64,000 nucleotides of DNA from Pelotomaculum propionicicum (GCF_004369225.1 NZ_QFFZ01000011.1:20244-84243); one strand, 5' to 3'. Positions 26,368 to 36,415 are shown, counted from the stretch's first letter. Notes: generated from the letters alone by a model not told the origin. Program-made: numbers and translations.

Positions 26368-28379
26368 ATGTACCTGTTGAACTGTCTCTGGCTGGCTTTT
26401 GCTATTCTTCTGGCTGGCAGTGTTTTGTGTCTGGTGAGCAAACGGCACAAGGTAAACGGTCCTCTGGCCATGATCTCTATGGCCGCGGCGGGGCTTCTGG
26501 CGGTATTTGTTGCCGTACAGGTCTGGCTGAACGGCCCGGTTACCGCCGGCATCGACAGCCTGTCCATCGCCGGTTTTCCCGCAGTGCCCGTTTTTACCGT
26601 AGACCGTCTGAGCGCGCTCTTCCTGGGACTGATCGGCATCCTCAGCATGGCTTCGGTGTTATATACTCAGGGCTATTTACCACATTATAAAAGTGAGGAC
26701 CCCCGCCGCTATTACCCTCCTTTTCTCCTGTTTGTACTGTGCATGATGGCGGTGGTAACCGTGGCAGACCTTTTCTACTTCCTGTTTTTCTGGGAATTCA
26801 TGACCCTGACCTCTTACTTCCTGGTCGTCTACCAGCGGGATAACAAAAAAAACCTGGAGGCCGGCTTTCTTTACTTTTTCATGACTCATGTCACCTCAGC
26901 GGGCCTGATCCTGGTGACAATCCTGTTCAGTGGCTGGACAGGCTCCCTGTCCTTTACAGCCATACCGGAAATTTACCGGCAGCGTCCGCCGCCAACCCGG
27001 CCATGCTGAACCTGCTCATTGGCTTGCTGGTTGTCTGTTTTGCCACCAAGGCCGGCATTTACCCCCTGGGCTTCTGGTTTCCCGAGGCTCACCCGGCTGC
27101 CCCCGCCGGCGCCAGCGCCATGCTTTCGGGTGTGATGAACAAGGTGGCGGTATACGGGCTGCTGCGGCTTACCTACTGGATGCTCCCACCTTCCGGAGCA
27201 ACCAACGCCTGGGGACTGGTCATCGCCACCGCAGGCGTAGTTTCAATGGTTGTGGGTAATTTAAGAACACTTTCCGAAAAAGACGCCAAACGCCTGGTAG
27301 CTCAGAGCACCATCGGCCAGATGGGCTATATCTGGCTTGGCCTTGGCATCAGTTTAATGTTTCTGGCCACCAACCCCTGGTTGAGCCTGCTGGGTATGGT
27401 CGGCGCCCTGTACCACCTGATCAACGACGCCTGTTTCAAGTCGCTGCTGTTTTTAAACGCGGGTTCAGTCGAATACACCAGCGGTCAGCGCGATCTCAAT
27501 AAAGTGAGCGGCCTGATTAAGATCATTCCGCTAACCACCATGGCGGCCTTGACCGGGTCCCTGGCTATCGCCGGGGTGCCGCCTTTAAACGGCTTTATGA
27601 GCAAGTGGCTGCTTTACCAGGCAGCCGTAACCGTCGGCAAGACCTGGCAGGTCTTAATGCTGTTCGGGATTGTAGCCGTCTTTTGCAGTACTGTCAGCCT
27701 GGCCGGCTACATGAAATTCTTTGGCTCGGCTTTTCTGGGGCCGCTTCCGGCCTCACTGCAAAAGCAACACGATGTCCCGCTGTCCATGCGTTTTACTGAA
27801 GCCTGCCTGGCCCTGGGCTGCCTGCTTCTCGGCATTTTCCCGGCCTGGCCGCTGGCCCTGGCCCTGGGCGCCCTGGACGGCTCTTTCCTGGCGGCTGCCA
27901 GCGGTAACAGTTTTTTAAATATTGCCCCCTGGGGAGGCGTCAAGCTCTTCCTAACCGGCGGGACGGCAGGACAGGCGGCCCCGCTGGTCGTCCTGGCCGG
28001 ATTGGCGGCGGGATGCCTGGCCGCTTACGGGATTTACCGGCTGGCTGCCGCGCCGGTCCGGCAGTCGCAGCTCTGGAACTGTGGTGAATTGGAAGCGGAA
28101 GAAGAAGTCCTGTACCGGGCAGACAGTTTTTACCTGCCGTTCAGGGAACACTTCGCAGCCCTGTACCGCAGCCTGAACTTGCCGCGGGTCAAACTGCCGT
28201 CCCGCCTGGCTGTCTGGCTGGACCTGGATAACTTCTATTTGCCGCTGGGCCGGCTTTTTGTCAGCTTCAGCCGCCGGGTCAGCCGGGTACATACCGGCGG
28301 GCCGCGATGGTACCTGTTGTGGCAGGTGCTGGGACTGGGTTTGGTACTGGCGGCGGCTTTTCTGGTAATAAGGGGGTAA
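26368..28379 (+). CDS. Hydrogenase-4 subunit B-like (HyfB/HycC), split by a frameshift
   Basis: A second antiporter-like subunit of about 670 residues when repaired. The first frame (26368-27009) covers the first ~200 residues with FFWEFMTLTSYFLVVY. The second (27003-28379) resumes with GLLVVCFATKAGIYPLGFWFP and contains EAHPAAPAGASAMLSGVMNK, and the end carries the hydrophilic loop and final helix of HyfB. The frames meet at about 26965, where one base appears missing (GNLPAASAANPAM is the in-frame continuation). A ribosome would stop at 27009 without a correction. Confidence 0.85.
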
Positions 28380-28384
28380 ACAAG

Positions 28385-30067
28385 GTGACACGCGAAGAAT
28401 TAACCCGCAAACTAACGGAACACCTGGGCAAGGCATTACCTGCAATGTCAACAGCCGGCAACATGCTGCTGGTTAAGATCAAAGCTGAAGACCTGCCAAC
28501 CCTGGCCGGTTACGTGTTCAACCAGCTGGGGGCGCGGCTGATCACCACAGTGGGAACCGACCGGACACCGCTGACTGGTAATTACGAGGTGTCTTACCTG
28601 TTTTCCTTTGACCGTGCTGACCTGTTCCTGTCGCTGAAAGTGGAAATAGACCCGGCCAATCCGGTCATTGAATCAGTTACCCCCGTCATCCCCGGAGCCG
28701 ATTGGGCGGAGCGGGAGGTCCGGGATTTAATCGGTGTCGTGCCGAAAAACCATCCCGACCCGCGGCGGCTGGTCCTGGCCGATGACTGGCCGGAGGAACT
28801 TTACCCGTTAAGGAAGGATTTCCCTTATGACTACAAACCGCCCCAGGCGACCGTCGCCGGGCCCCGGATGAAGAAAGCCCCGGAGCAGGCCACGGTTATG
28901 ACCGTGGGTCCGTTTTTCCCAACGCTTGAGGAACCGGCCTACTTCCGCCTGTTCGTGGAGGGAGAACGGATCGTGGGCAGCGACTACAGGGGATTTTACA
29001 GCCACCGGGGGATCGAAAAACTGGCCGACACGGTTCTTGATTACAACAAGATTACCTTCCTGGCCGAGCGAATATGCGGCATCTGTGGTTTTGTCCACTC
29101 CTGCTGCTACTGTCAGGCCGTGGAGGCCGCGGCGGAAATCGAGGTCCCGGCCCGGGCCAAATACATCCGTACCATCATGCTCGAGCTGGAACGCCTGCAC
29201 AGCCACCTGCTGTGGCTGGGACTGGCCGGCCACATCATCGGCTTTGACACAGTCCTGATGCAGTCCTGGCGCATACGGGAACAGCTGATGTGGCTGACCG
29301 AGCAAATCACGGGCAACCGTAAAACGTACGGCATGAACCTGGTAGGCGGCGTACGGCGTGATATCCCAGAAAAACTGCAGCCAAAAATCAAAGAGGTGCT
29401 GGCCAAGGTCGAGAGTGAAAGCCGCCAGGTGGTTGAGGCCATTGCCGGCGACACCACCCTGTTGATGCGGCTGCAAAACGTCGGTTATCTGTCTGCCGCG
29501 GACGCCCGTTCGTTTTGCGTGGTGGGCCCCACTGCCCGGGCTTCGGGAGTTGACATAGACAGCCGCCGGGACCACCCCTACGCCGCCTACCCGGACCTGC
29601 AGTTTACAGTACCGGTGTACAACGAAGGAGACACATGGGCACGCACGCTGGTACGGCTGGATGAGCTGTTTGTTTCCATTGACCTGGTGCGGCAGGCGCT
29701 GGGCAGGCTGCCCGGCGGGCCCATCATGGCTGAAAACACCGAGGTGCCGCCGGAACGGGAAGGCCTGGCGGTGGTAGAAGCACCCCGGGGTGAGTGCTGT
29801 CATTATGTGCTTACCGGCACAGACCGGCCGGAACGGTGGCGGGTGCGCGCTTCAACCTACCCGCAGCTGCAGGCGGCGCCGTCTATGTTTGCCAACCAAA
29901 CGGTGGCTGACGCACCAATCATTATAGGAAGCATTGACCCGTGCTTCTCCTGTACCGAACGCATGGAGACCGTTGATGTGGAATCAGGCAAATTGAGGGT
30001 ATACACCCGGGAGGAACTTTTAAAGGCCGGCCGGGCCGGCTGCAAGGGTGGTGACAGCCGTGCTTAA
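28385..30067 (+). CDS. Group 4 [NiFe] hydrogenase large subunit (HyfG/HycE, NuoCD fusion)
   Basis: Catalytic subunit. Residues 1 to about 150 are a NuoC-like domain, the rest NuoD-like. The Ni ligands are present: C231 and C234 in RICGICGFVHS, and C520 and C523 in DPCFSCTER, so this is a true hydrogenase and not a complex I subunit. About 37 residues follow the final motif and are probably removed by the maturation protease encoded at 34223-34696. The start is a GTG at 28385 after AAGGGGG. Length about 560 aa. Confidence 0.92.
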   Translation: MTREELTRKLTEHLGKALPAMSTAGNMLLVKIKAEDLPTLAGYVFNQLGARLITTVGTDRTPLTGNYEVSYLFSFDRADLFLSLKVEIDPANPVIESVTPVIPGADWAEREVRDLIGVVPKNHPDPRRLVLADDWPEELYPLRKDFPYDYKPPQATVAGPRMKKAPEQATVMTVGPFFPTLEEPAYFRLFVEGERIVGSDYRGFYSHRGIEKLADTVLDYNKITFLAERICGICGFVHSCCYCQAVEAAAEIEVPARAKYIRTIMLELERLHSHLLWLGLAGHIIGFDTVLMQSWRIREQLMWLTEQITGNRKTYGMNLVGGVRRDIPEKLQPKIKEVLAKVESESRQVVEAIAGDTTLLMRLQNVGYLSAADARSFCVVGPTARASGVDIDSRRDHPYAAYPDLQFTVPVYNEGDTWARTLVRLDELFVSIDLVRQALGRLPGGPIMAENTEVPPEREGLAVVEAPRGECCHYVLTGTDRPERWRVRASTYPQLQAAPSMFANQTVADAPIIIGSIDPCFSCTERMETVDVESGKLRVYTREELLKAGRAGCKGGDSRA

Positions 30068-30965
30068 GTTAATTTTTATAGCGGTAATTAACCTTGCAGT
30101 GACACTGGCACTGGCGCCTTTGCTGGACGGATTTATGCGCAGGATCAAGGCGGTGGTGCATTCAAGACAGGGTCCTCCCCTGCTCCAAACTTATTACGAC
30201 CTGTTTAAACTTTTCGGCAAAGAAGACATGGAAGGCGCCGGTGGTGTCATTTTCCGGCTGGCGCCCGTCGTATGTCTTGGGTCGGTCCTGCTGGCGGCCC
30301 TATTCACGCCCATGGGCGGACCGGCCCCCCTGGGTTTTGGCGGGGACCTGTTTTTACTGGTCTATCTGCTCAGTATCCCCGGCATCGCGATCATGCTCGG
30401 GGCCATGTCGTGCGGCAGCCCGTACGCCATGCTTGGCGCCAGCCGCGAAATGATGCTTGTTTTAACGGTGGAGCCGATCCTGCTCATCACCCTTTTTACC
30501 GCCGGGATTAAGGCCGACTCCCTGGTCCTGGCTGATCTTAGCGGCTGGACGCTTACCCACGGCTGGAGTATTTCAGCTGTAATCGCCGGGCTGGCTTTGT
30601 TCCTGTCCCTGCAGTCGGAGCTGGCCAAGCTCCCCTTTGATATTGCCGAAGCGGAAACGGAAATCATGGAAGGACCGTTTGTGGAATACAGCGGCCCGAA
30701 ACTGGCGCTTTTCAAGTGGGCTCTCTACGCTAAAATGGTCATTTACATCTCGCTGTTTCTTGAAGTATTTCTGCCCTGGCCCAAGACCGGCATCCTGGCG
30801 GCTGACCTGCTGTCAAACCTGGTCAAGGTTTTCATTGTAATAGGTCTCGTGGAATTAATTGAGCTGGTAAACCCGCGCCTGCGGATTGATCAGGCGCTCA
30901 ACTACTTCAAGGGTGTCGCCGTCCTGGCCCTGGTTGGACTGGCCTTTGCCCTCATGGGCTTGTAA
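30060..30965 (+). CDS. Hydrogenase-4 membrane subunit C-like (HyfC/HycD, NuoH family)
   Basis: A membrane protein of about 301 residues with eight or so helices and the NuoH-type signature (LAKLPFDIAEAETEIMEGPF, with the acidic loop residues). It anchors the hydrogenase module and probably forms the quinone-site-equivalent cavity. The start could be GTG at 30048, 30051 or 30060; the last best matches the AAGGG upstream and overlaps the large subunit by eight bases. It is followed closely by the ferredoxin-like subunit. Confidence 0.88.
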   Translation: MLKLIFIAVINLAVTLALAPLLDGFMRRIKAVVHSRQGPPLLQTYYDLFKLFGKEDMEGAGGVIFRLAPVVCLGSVLLAALFTPMGGPAPLGFGGDLFLLVYLLSIPGIAIMLGAMSCGSPYAMLGASREMMLVLTVEPILLITLFTAGIKADSLVLADLSGWTLTHGWSISAVIAGLALFLSLQSELAKLPFDIAEAETEIMEGPFVEYSGPKLALFKWALYAKMVIYISLFLEVFLPWPKTGILAADLLSNLVKVFIVIGLVELIELVNPRLRIDQALNYFKGVAVLALVGLAFALMGL

Positions 30966-30979
30966 GGAGGTGGGCCGAT

Positions 30980-31510
30980 TTGTTTATAAGTAAGTGGAAA
31001 GAGGCCCTGATCTGCCTCAAGGCAGGCCGGGTAACCCTCCCTTACCCCTTCGTCCCGCGGCCGACTGCCGAAGGTTTTCGCGGGCAGCCTGAAGTTGACG
31101 GCCGGCGGTGTATCGGCTGCGGGGAATGCGCAACAGTTTGTCCGCCCCGTTTGATTACTCTTGTTGACGATGGAGATTCCCGGGCGCTTAAGGTTGATTA
31201 CAGCCGCTGCACTTACTGTGCCCGCTGCGCTGATGTCTGCCCCGAAAAAGCGATTCGCCTGGGAAATAATTATGAGCTGGCTACCAGCCAAAAGGAGGAT
31301 TTAACCATGACAGTAAATTTAAAAATGGCCAATTGCTCCCTGTGCGGGAAGCCCTTTGCCCCCGAGCGGCTTTTGAGAAAAACGGGTGAAAAGCTCACTG
31401 GCGGTGAGTTTGGGCAGGAGGCCCCGGAGTGGCTGTCCTGGTGCCCCGAGTGCCGGAAGACCAAGCAGGCCAAAGCACTGGGGGGAGTGGAGGCAAAGGA
31501 TCATGTTTGA
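30980..31510 (+). CDS. Hydrogenase-4 iron-sulfur subunit (HyfH/HycF)
   Basis: A 176-aa protein with two 4Fe-4S clusters (CIGCGECATVCP and CTYCARCADVCP), as in NuoI-like subunits. A C-terminal extension carries two more cysteine pairs, CSLCGKPF and WCPECRK, typical of HycF/HyfH. The start is a TTG at 30980 after AAGGAGGTG. It passes electrons from ferredoxin toward the small subunit. Confidence 0.88.
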   Translation: MFISKWKEALICLKAGRVTLPYPFVPRPTAEGFRGQPEVDGRRCIGCGECATVCPPRLITLVDDGDSRALKVDYSRCTYCARCADVCPEKAIRLGNNYELATSQKEDLTMTVNLKMANCSLCGKPFAPERLLRKTGEKLTGGEFGQEAPEWLSWCPECRKTKQAKALGGVEAKDHV

Positions 31511-32174
31511 ACATTCCTCAGTGCTTCAGGGACTCAGCCTGGCCCTGGTGGCAACTTCGCTGACGGCACTGGAGATCAGGCAGCTGAAATACGCTGTTAT
31601 GGCTTACTTTGCCCAGGCCTTGCTGCTGGCGGCGCTGTTGATTGCTTACGCCGCGCTGCTGCCCAACCATACCCTGTATTTGTGGAGCGCCACCGTACTG
31701 GTCACCAAGGCAGGCATTATTCCGCTGCTATTATGGCATTACCTGAAACGGATGCCGGCAACAGAAACGCCTAACGCACTGGGTTTCGGACTTTCGCTGC
31801 TGACCGGCGCGGCGGTGCTGGCGGGATTCTTCCGGCTGGTTGACGGGCACATGAGCTGGCTGGCGCCGTTTCCGGAAATAGCAGGCGAACCATACGGGAC
31901 CAACCTTTCCGTGGCTTTTACCATTTTGGCCTTTGGCCTGTACGGCCTGCTGTCACGCCGGGACGCCCTGAAGGCTGTAATAGGAGTCTGCCTGATTGAA
32001 AACGCCGTTCACTTAAGCCTGGTCAGCCTGGCCCTAAGCCTGCCGGAAACGGCGATGATCGGGGTAGTTACAGACGTGGTCCTGTCAGTTTGGATCCTCT
32101 TGATTATTGTGGCGGGGATTCACGAAAAAGTGGGCTCGACGGATATGCGTGAAATGGCGAAACTTTGGGGCTAG
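31503..32174 (+). CDS. Hydrogenase-4 membrane subunit E-like (HyfE)
   Basis: A 223-aa membrane protein of about seven helices, NuoK-like in its second half (GVCLIENAVHLSLV). The start at ATG 31503 overlaps the upstream stop by eight bases and has GGAGG nearby. HyfE occurs in hydrogenase-4 but not in hydrogenase-3, so it supports a Hyf-type complex with a larger proton-pumping arm. Confidence 0.85.
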   Translation: MFEHSSVLQGLSLALVATSLTALEIRQLKYAVMAYFAQALLLAALLIAYAALLPNHTLYLWSATVLVTKAGIIPLLLWHYLKRMPATETPNALGFGLSLLTGAAVLAGFFRLVDGHMSWLAPFPEIAGEPYGTNLSVAFTILAFGLYGLLSRRDALKAVIGVCLIENAVHLSLVSLALSLPETAMIGVVTDVVLSVWILLIIVAGIHEKVGSTDMREMAKLWG

Positions 32175-32185
32175 GAGGCTTTGCA

Positions 32186-33739
32186 ATGGAGAGCAATTCA
32201 GTTTTGCCCTGGTTGATCATTGGCGTGCCCGCGCTGGCCGCGGGAGCGGAGGTCCTGCTGGGGCGAAAGAGGCCGCAGTCAGCCGGCCTGGCTGCCATAG
32301 CGGGAGTGACGATCACCCTGGGGCTGGTCCTGGTTTTGGCAGGGCGGGTCGTCCAGGGAGAGAAATTAATTGCCTGGAACGGGCAGCTCTATGCTGACGG
32401 GCTGAGCGCCCTGGTCACCCTGGTGATCGGTGTGGCCGGTCTGGCGGCCACTGTCTTCAGTTACCGTTACCTGCGCAACGACGTTGCCGCAGGCAAAACC
32501 GTGGCGGAGCGTTTACCGTTTTATTTCAGCCTGGACGCCCTTTTTATCTGTACCATGCTTTGGGCGACGCTTACCAACAACCTGATCATGCTTTATGTAG
32601 TAGTGGAAGCCACCACCCTGGCCTCGGCCCTGCTGGTGACCTTTTACTGGAAGCGCGAGTCCCTGGAGGCGGGGTTTAAATACCTGCTGCTCTGTACTGT
32701 GGGAATCACCTTTGCCTTGCTTGGCTGTGTTTTGATTTACGCCGCAGCTTCGCCCCACGTGGGCGGCCACCAGGCTATGCTGATCACAGCCCTGGCGCCG
32801 GTGGTGGACAAGTTTCCCAGAGAGCTGACCATCCTGGCGCTGGCTTTCCTGGTAGTGGGATTCGGCACCAAGGCGGGTTTGGTCCCGTTTCACGCCTGGC
32901 TGCCCGATGCCTACTCCCAGGCGCCGGTATCGTTCAGCGCGCTTCTGTCGATCGGCATCAAGGTGGCGGCTTACGCCCTGGCCCGGGTGCTGACTATTTT
33001 TTACCCGGAATACAGTACCATTGGGCTGCTGGTGGTAGTGCTGGGAATGGTGACAATGCTGTCCGGCATTGTTTTCGCCTTTGCCCAGGACGACCTGAAA
33101 CGGATGCTGGCTTTCAGCAGCGTCAGACAGATCGGCTACGTGATGATGGGCCTGGGGTTGGGATCGTCTCTCGGGTATTTTGGGGCCTTATATCATTTTT
33201 TAAACCACGCCCTGCTCAAGGCCATGCTCTTTCTCTGCACCGGAGCACTTGTTTACACCTCCGGAACGACTCTAATTTCTCAGCTGCGGGGGCGTAAGGA
33301 AAAGGGCGCCCTGACGGCGATCTGTTTCTTTACCGGAGCCCTGGCCATCGGCGGGATGCCCCCGCTGAACGGCTTTTGGAGCAAATTCACCATCTTTATA
33401 GCCACCGCCCAGGCCGGGCTGTGGTGGGCAACGGGAGTGGCTGTTTTCACCAGCCTGCTGACCCTGGCCTGCCTGGTCCGCGCCGGTTATCTGGTATTCC
33501 TGGAGCGGGAGGAGGCAACCGGGGAAGAAACGGCGGCAACAGCCGGGCACGGAGGGTGTACTTCATCCTCTCCCGAGCCGGCGCAGCATCACCCGGCAGC
33601 CGAACCGCCCTGGTCGATGCTGGGTATGATGCTGGCCCTGGCCGCGGCCTGTATACTCATCGGCCTGTTGCCGGGCCCGGTCAACCGGCTGATTGCGCCG
33701 GCGGTGCAGTCCATTATGTACATTGTGGCAGGAGGCTAA
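32186..33739 (+). CDS. Hydrogenase-4 antiporter-like subunit F (HyfF)
   Basis: A 517-aa third antiporter-like subunit with about 13 helices. GTKAGLVPFHAWLPDAYSQA and FAQDDLKRMLAFSSVRQIGY are typical of the family. The start is the ATG at 32186 after AGGAGG. Together with the HyfD- and HyfB-like proteins it gives three proton-translocating modules. Confidence 0.88.
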   Translation: MESNSVLPWLIIGVPALAAGAEVLLGRKRPQSAGLAAIAGVTITLGLVLVLAGRVVQGEKLIAWNGQLYADGLSALVTLVIGVAGLAATVFSYRYLRNDVAAGKTVAERLPFYFSLDALFICTMLWATLTNNLIMLYVVVEATTLASALLVTFYWKRESLEAGFKYLLLCTVGITFALLGCVLIYAAASPHVGGHQAMLITALAPVVDKFPRELTILALAFLVVGFGTKAGLVPFHAWLPDAYSQAPVSFSALLSIGIKVAAYALARVLTIFYPEYSTIGLLVVVLGMVTMLSGIVFAFAQDDLKRMLAFSSVRQIGYVMMGLGLGSSLGYFGALYHFLNHALLKAMLFLCTGALVYTSGTTLISQLRGRKEKGALTAICFFTGALAIGGMPPLNGFWSKFTIFIATAQAGLWWATGVAVFTSLLTLACLVRAGYLVFLEREEATGEETAATAGHGGCTSSSPEPAQHHPAAEPPWSMLGMMLALAAACILIGLLPGPVNRLIAPAVQSIMYIVAGG

Positions 33740-33744
33740 AGACA

Positions 33745-34242
33745 ATGCTTAACCGTAAGTATTTTCAATCTTTGTTTGCCGGGGCTTTCAAAAAGTCTCT
33801 CTGGGTCTACCACGCCAACGCAGGGGCCTGCAACGGTTGTGATATCGAGGAAATTAACGTTTTCACTCCGTATTATGACGCCGAGCGTTTCGGCCTCAAG
33901 CTGGTAGGATCACCGCGCCACGCCGATATTCTGCTGGTTTCAGGTCCGGTCACCCGCCAGGTTGAGCCGCGCCTGCGGCGTTTGTACGAAGCCGTTCCCG
34001 ACCCCAAGCTGGTGATTGCCTGCGGCTCGTGCGCCATCGGCGGCGGCATCTGGTTTGATTCCTATAACGTAACCGGCGGAGTGGACAAAGTTTTCCCGGT
34101 TGACTATTTCATACCAGGCTGCCCGCCCCGGCCGGAGGCGATTATTTACGGCGTCGCACTAGCCCTGGGGCTGGTGGATAAAAAGGTGGCGCCTTATTCT
34201 TACCGGGAGGGGGAAAGCCCTCATGCTGGCCAGCCTGAGTAA
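33745..34242 (+). CDS. Group 4 [NiFe] hydrogenase small subunit (HyfI/HycG, NuoB family)
   Basis: A 165-aa soluble subunit holding the proximal 4Fe-4S cluster. The ligands are C29 and C32 (ACNGCDIE), C96 (CGSC) and C126 (PGCPPRP). The start is the ATG at 33745 after GGAGG; the longer frame upstream belongs to the hyfF end and is not used. The maturation protease gene overlaps its 3' end by 20 bases. Confidence 0.92.
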   Translation: MLNRKYFQSLFAGAFKKSLWVYHANAGACNGCDIEEINVFTPYYDAERFGLKLVGSPRHADILLVSGPVTRQVEPRLRRLYEAVPDPKLVIACGSCAIGGGIWFDSYNVTGGVDKVFPVDYFIPGCPPRPEAIIYGVALALGLVDKKVAPYSYREGESPHAGQPE

Positions 34243-34696
34243 GCGGCTCAAGGGGCGGGTGTTTCTTGTAGGTATTGGCAACATCCTGCGGGGCGACGAC
34301 GCCGCAGGACCGCTTTTGATTGAACGGCTGGCAGGAAAGGTGAAAGCGGACCTGCTGGACGCCAGTGAAGTTCCGGAAAGCTACATTGGACGGATTGCCG
34401 GCCGGCGTCCGGATACGATCATGCTGGTTGACGCTGCCGATATGGGGGCTGATCCTGGTGCTATAGCGATAATTGAAATAGAAAATCTAAGGGAACAAAG
34501 CTTCAGCTCGCACCAAATGGGGCTGAATCTGTTTATGCGCTGCCTGCAGACAGTAACAGGCGCGGACGTTTTTCTGCTGGGCATTCAGCCCCGGGTAACC
34601 GGCTTTGGCGCAAAATTCAGTCCTAAGGTTGCCGAAACAATTCACTGCCTGGAAGAGTTTTTCATGGAGGTTTTAGCCGGTAAAGAAGAATTGTAA
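34223..34696 (+). CDS. Hydrogenase maturation protease (HycI/HyaD family)
   Basis: A 157-aa aspartic-type endopeptidase that cleaves the C-terminal extension of the large subunit after nickel insertion. The N-terminal GIGNILRGDDAAGP carries the conserved first Asp/Glu metal-binding region, and LVDAADMGADPG the second. It is the last gene of the operon. No other hyp maturation genes are present in the window, so they must be elsewhere. Confidence 0.88.
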   Translation: MLASLSKRLKGRVFLVGIGNILRGDDAAGPLLIERLAGKVKADLLDASEVPESYIGRIAGRRPDTIMLVDAADMGADPGAIAIIEIENLREQSFSSHQMGLNLFMRCLQTVTGADVFLLGIQPRVTGFGAKFSPKVAETIHCLEEFFMEVLAGKEEL

Positions 34697-34697
34697 A

Positions 34698-34721
34698 CTT
34701 GACCATTAAAAAATGGTCAAG
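34698..34721 (+). terminator. Hairpin after the hydrogenase operon
   Basis: CTTGACCATT and AATGGTCAAG form a perfect 10-bp stem around AAAA, two bases after the protease stop. No clear T-tract follows in the plus direction (CTATAAAT), so it is either a weak terminator or an end of the IS66 remnant. Confidence 0.5.
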
Positions 34722-34724
34722 CTA

Positions 34725-35640
34725 TAAATGCGAAAGTCAAACATGAAGTTTAGCGTTTCTGTTCGGTGCTTATCAAGTCTTTCTAACAGATTTCTTGCTT
34801 TTGTCTTTTTCGGTTTGCCTCGCTGCCCCTTGGGCTTAGGCCAGACTTCAAAAAATGGATTCTCATGATACCCGAGGGTGATGATACTGCTGTAACGTCG
34901 TTCGAAATCCATAAGCTGCTCCAGTTCCAGGCGTGTCTTGGAGGTCTCCTTTGCTTCATCCACCGCCGCCTTGATATCCAGGAGCAGGCCATGTATCTGC
35001 TGTGCCCAGGTCTGCTCCTCGTTTTCGATGACCCAAGTAAGCTCCCGCAGGTGATGGTCGTTGCAGAGGGAATGGTCGCAGTTTGTGTACTTAAAGTATA
35101 CTTTCAGGCCGTCGTGCTTGGCGATTCCGGTGTAAACGGGCAAGATTCCCATCACATCCATGGCCTCCGAGCCGCGCTTTGGATGGATTCCGTAATAGGT
35201 CAGATTCAGTGTGCTGGCCGTGTGCAGCCAGTGATTCTTTCCCTCCACCCGGGAGCCAGTCTCATCACAGTGAATGACTGAAGAGTTTAAAATCTGCTGT
35301 TTGATATCCTGCTCGGTTTCGGCCAAGGCCTCGTAGCAGGCTTGATTGGCGGTAAACAGGGCGCCCTCGGAAAACGGCTGACCGAACAGGTCTGAAAAAA
35401 GCTCCCCGGTCCGGTTGTAAGGGATGAGCTGGTACTGATTGGGGTAAATGGCAAAAGCCTTGATCTCTGGGCCATACTGCACAGGCTGGGTTACTCCTTC
35501 GGGAAAGGATGCCTTGTTGCGGGCGCCGCAAATTGGGCAAGTTTTCCGCTCTGCCTGGTGTTCTGTAACAAGTAGCTTGAGAGGTAGCATGTCAAACACC
35601 TGGTGTCTTTGAAATCGCCTTCTGTCATATACAGGTAATT
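34725..35640 (-). mobile_element. IS66-family transposase remnant, both ends lost
   Basis: A frame of 298 residues (34706-35599) matches the central part of an IS66 TnpC transposase: a zinc-finger-like CPICG near the start, VQYGPEIKAF and a DDE-type core with VIHCDETGSRVEGKNHWLH. The C-terminus stops at LNFMFDFR, before the part normally beginning VPFDNNQAERD. The N-terminus lacks about 100 residues. The element is not functional, and its insertion or decay truncated the beta-propeller gene to its right. Confidence 0.8.
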
Positions 35641-36135
35641 TGCATTTGTCGGGTCGACAGCAATTGCCCTTTGGTCGCTGGATGGCGACAGGGGAATTTC
35701 ACGGACAACATTGCCAAGAGTCGTGTCGAATTCCTGGATGCTTTGCTTAATTGGCGAACTACCGCCGCTCCACAAACCGGTAATGTAGATTTTATGATTG
35801 GATTCGTTAACAGCAAAATCAGTGACACCTCTATCAATAGGCTTGGATGTTTCGATCGTAAAGCTCTTAAGATCAACTATATAAAGATTTCCGATCCCTT
35901 TATCGGCTTCGCCATGTATATAGGTCCCGAAATAAGCCTTGCTTTCATCTGAACTAACTGCCAGTCTGCGCGTGCTTGTTGCCGCCGGAAGGTTGCTGCC
36001 TTGCTGCAAGCGTAGCGTTCGTTTCACCGATTTACTGGCAACATCAAATTCAAAAAAGGTGGATTGGAATGCAGACTTAACCACAAGAATGCCTTGGGTA
36101 TAAAACAGGAGAACTAAGCGTATTTGAACCCAGTT
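35600..36135 (-). pseudogene. Truncated beta-propeller (YVTN/NHL-like) protein
   Basis: An open frame reads upstream to a TGA near 36136. Repeats of the beta-propeller type are visible: FEFDVASKSVKR, NLYIVDLKSFTIETSKPI, IQEFDTTLGNVVREIPL, DQRAIAVDPTNANYLYMTEG. The frame runs into the IS66 remnant at about 35600-35640, where the real gene has been cut; the start is also unclear. The region is more AT-rich than its neighbours. It is probably a lost surface or periplasmic protein. Confidence 0.6.
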
Positions 36136-36415
36136 TCAATATTTACGATACCTCTAACATCTTTCTTGTATATTATCCTTATGTCTACTGTAAGGAACTT
36201 CGTCAAATAGACATTAGTCCATTTAATTAGATAAACAACAATTGGAACTAATCACTTTCCTGTCTATCATACTCCGCTCTACCCAATATTCTTACGATGG
36301 ATATTGGCTACTAAGATGTATACTTTTACCTTATGTGACAAATTTCCTGCAAAACATTGAAAATATTTACATGTCAGTACTTACAATTTTTTTTGTGCAT
36401 ACTTGCCACTACAAG
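36136..36415. other. AT-rich spacer with no recognised gene
   Basis: Nothing could be supported in about 280 bases between the propeller pseudogene and the terminator of the DedA-like gene. Short ORFs of 60-65 codons show no recognisable motif, and base composition is strongly AT-rich. Confidence 0.5.

Noticed and set aside
28808..29803. A 331-codon minus-strand frame opposite the hydrogenase large subunit
   Set aside because: It is the shadow of a high-GC gene with intact Ni-binding motifs on the plus strand; the antisense frame has no family signs.
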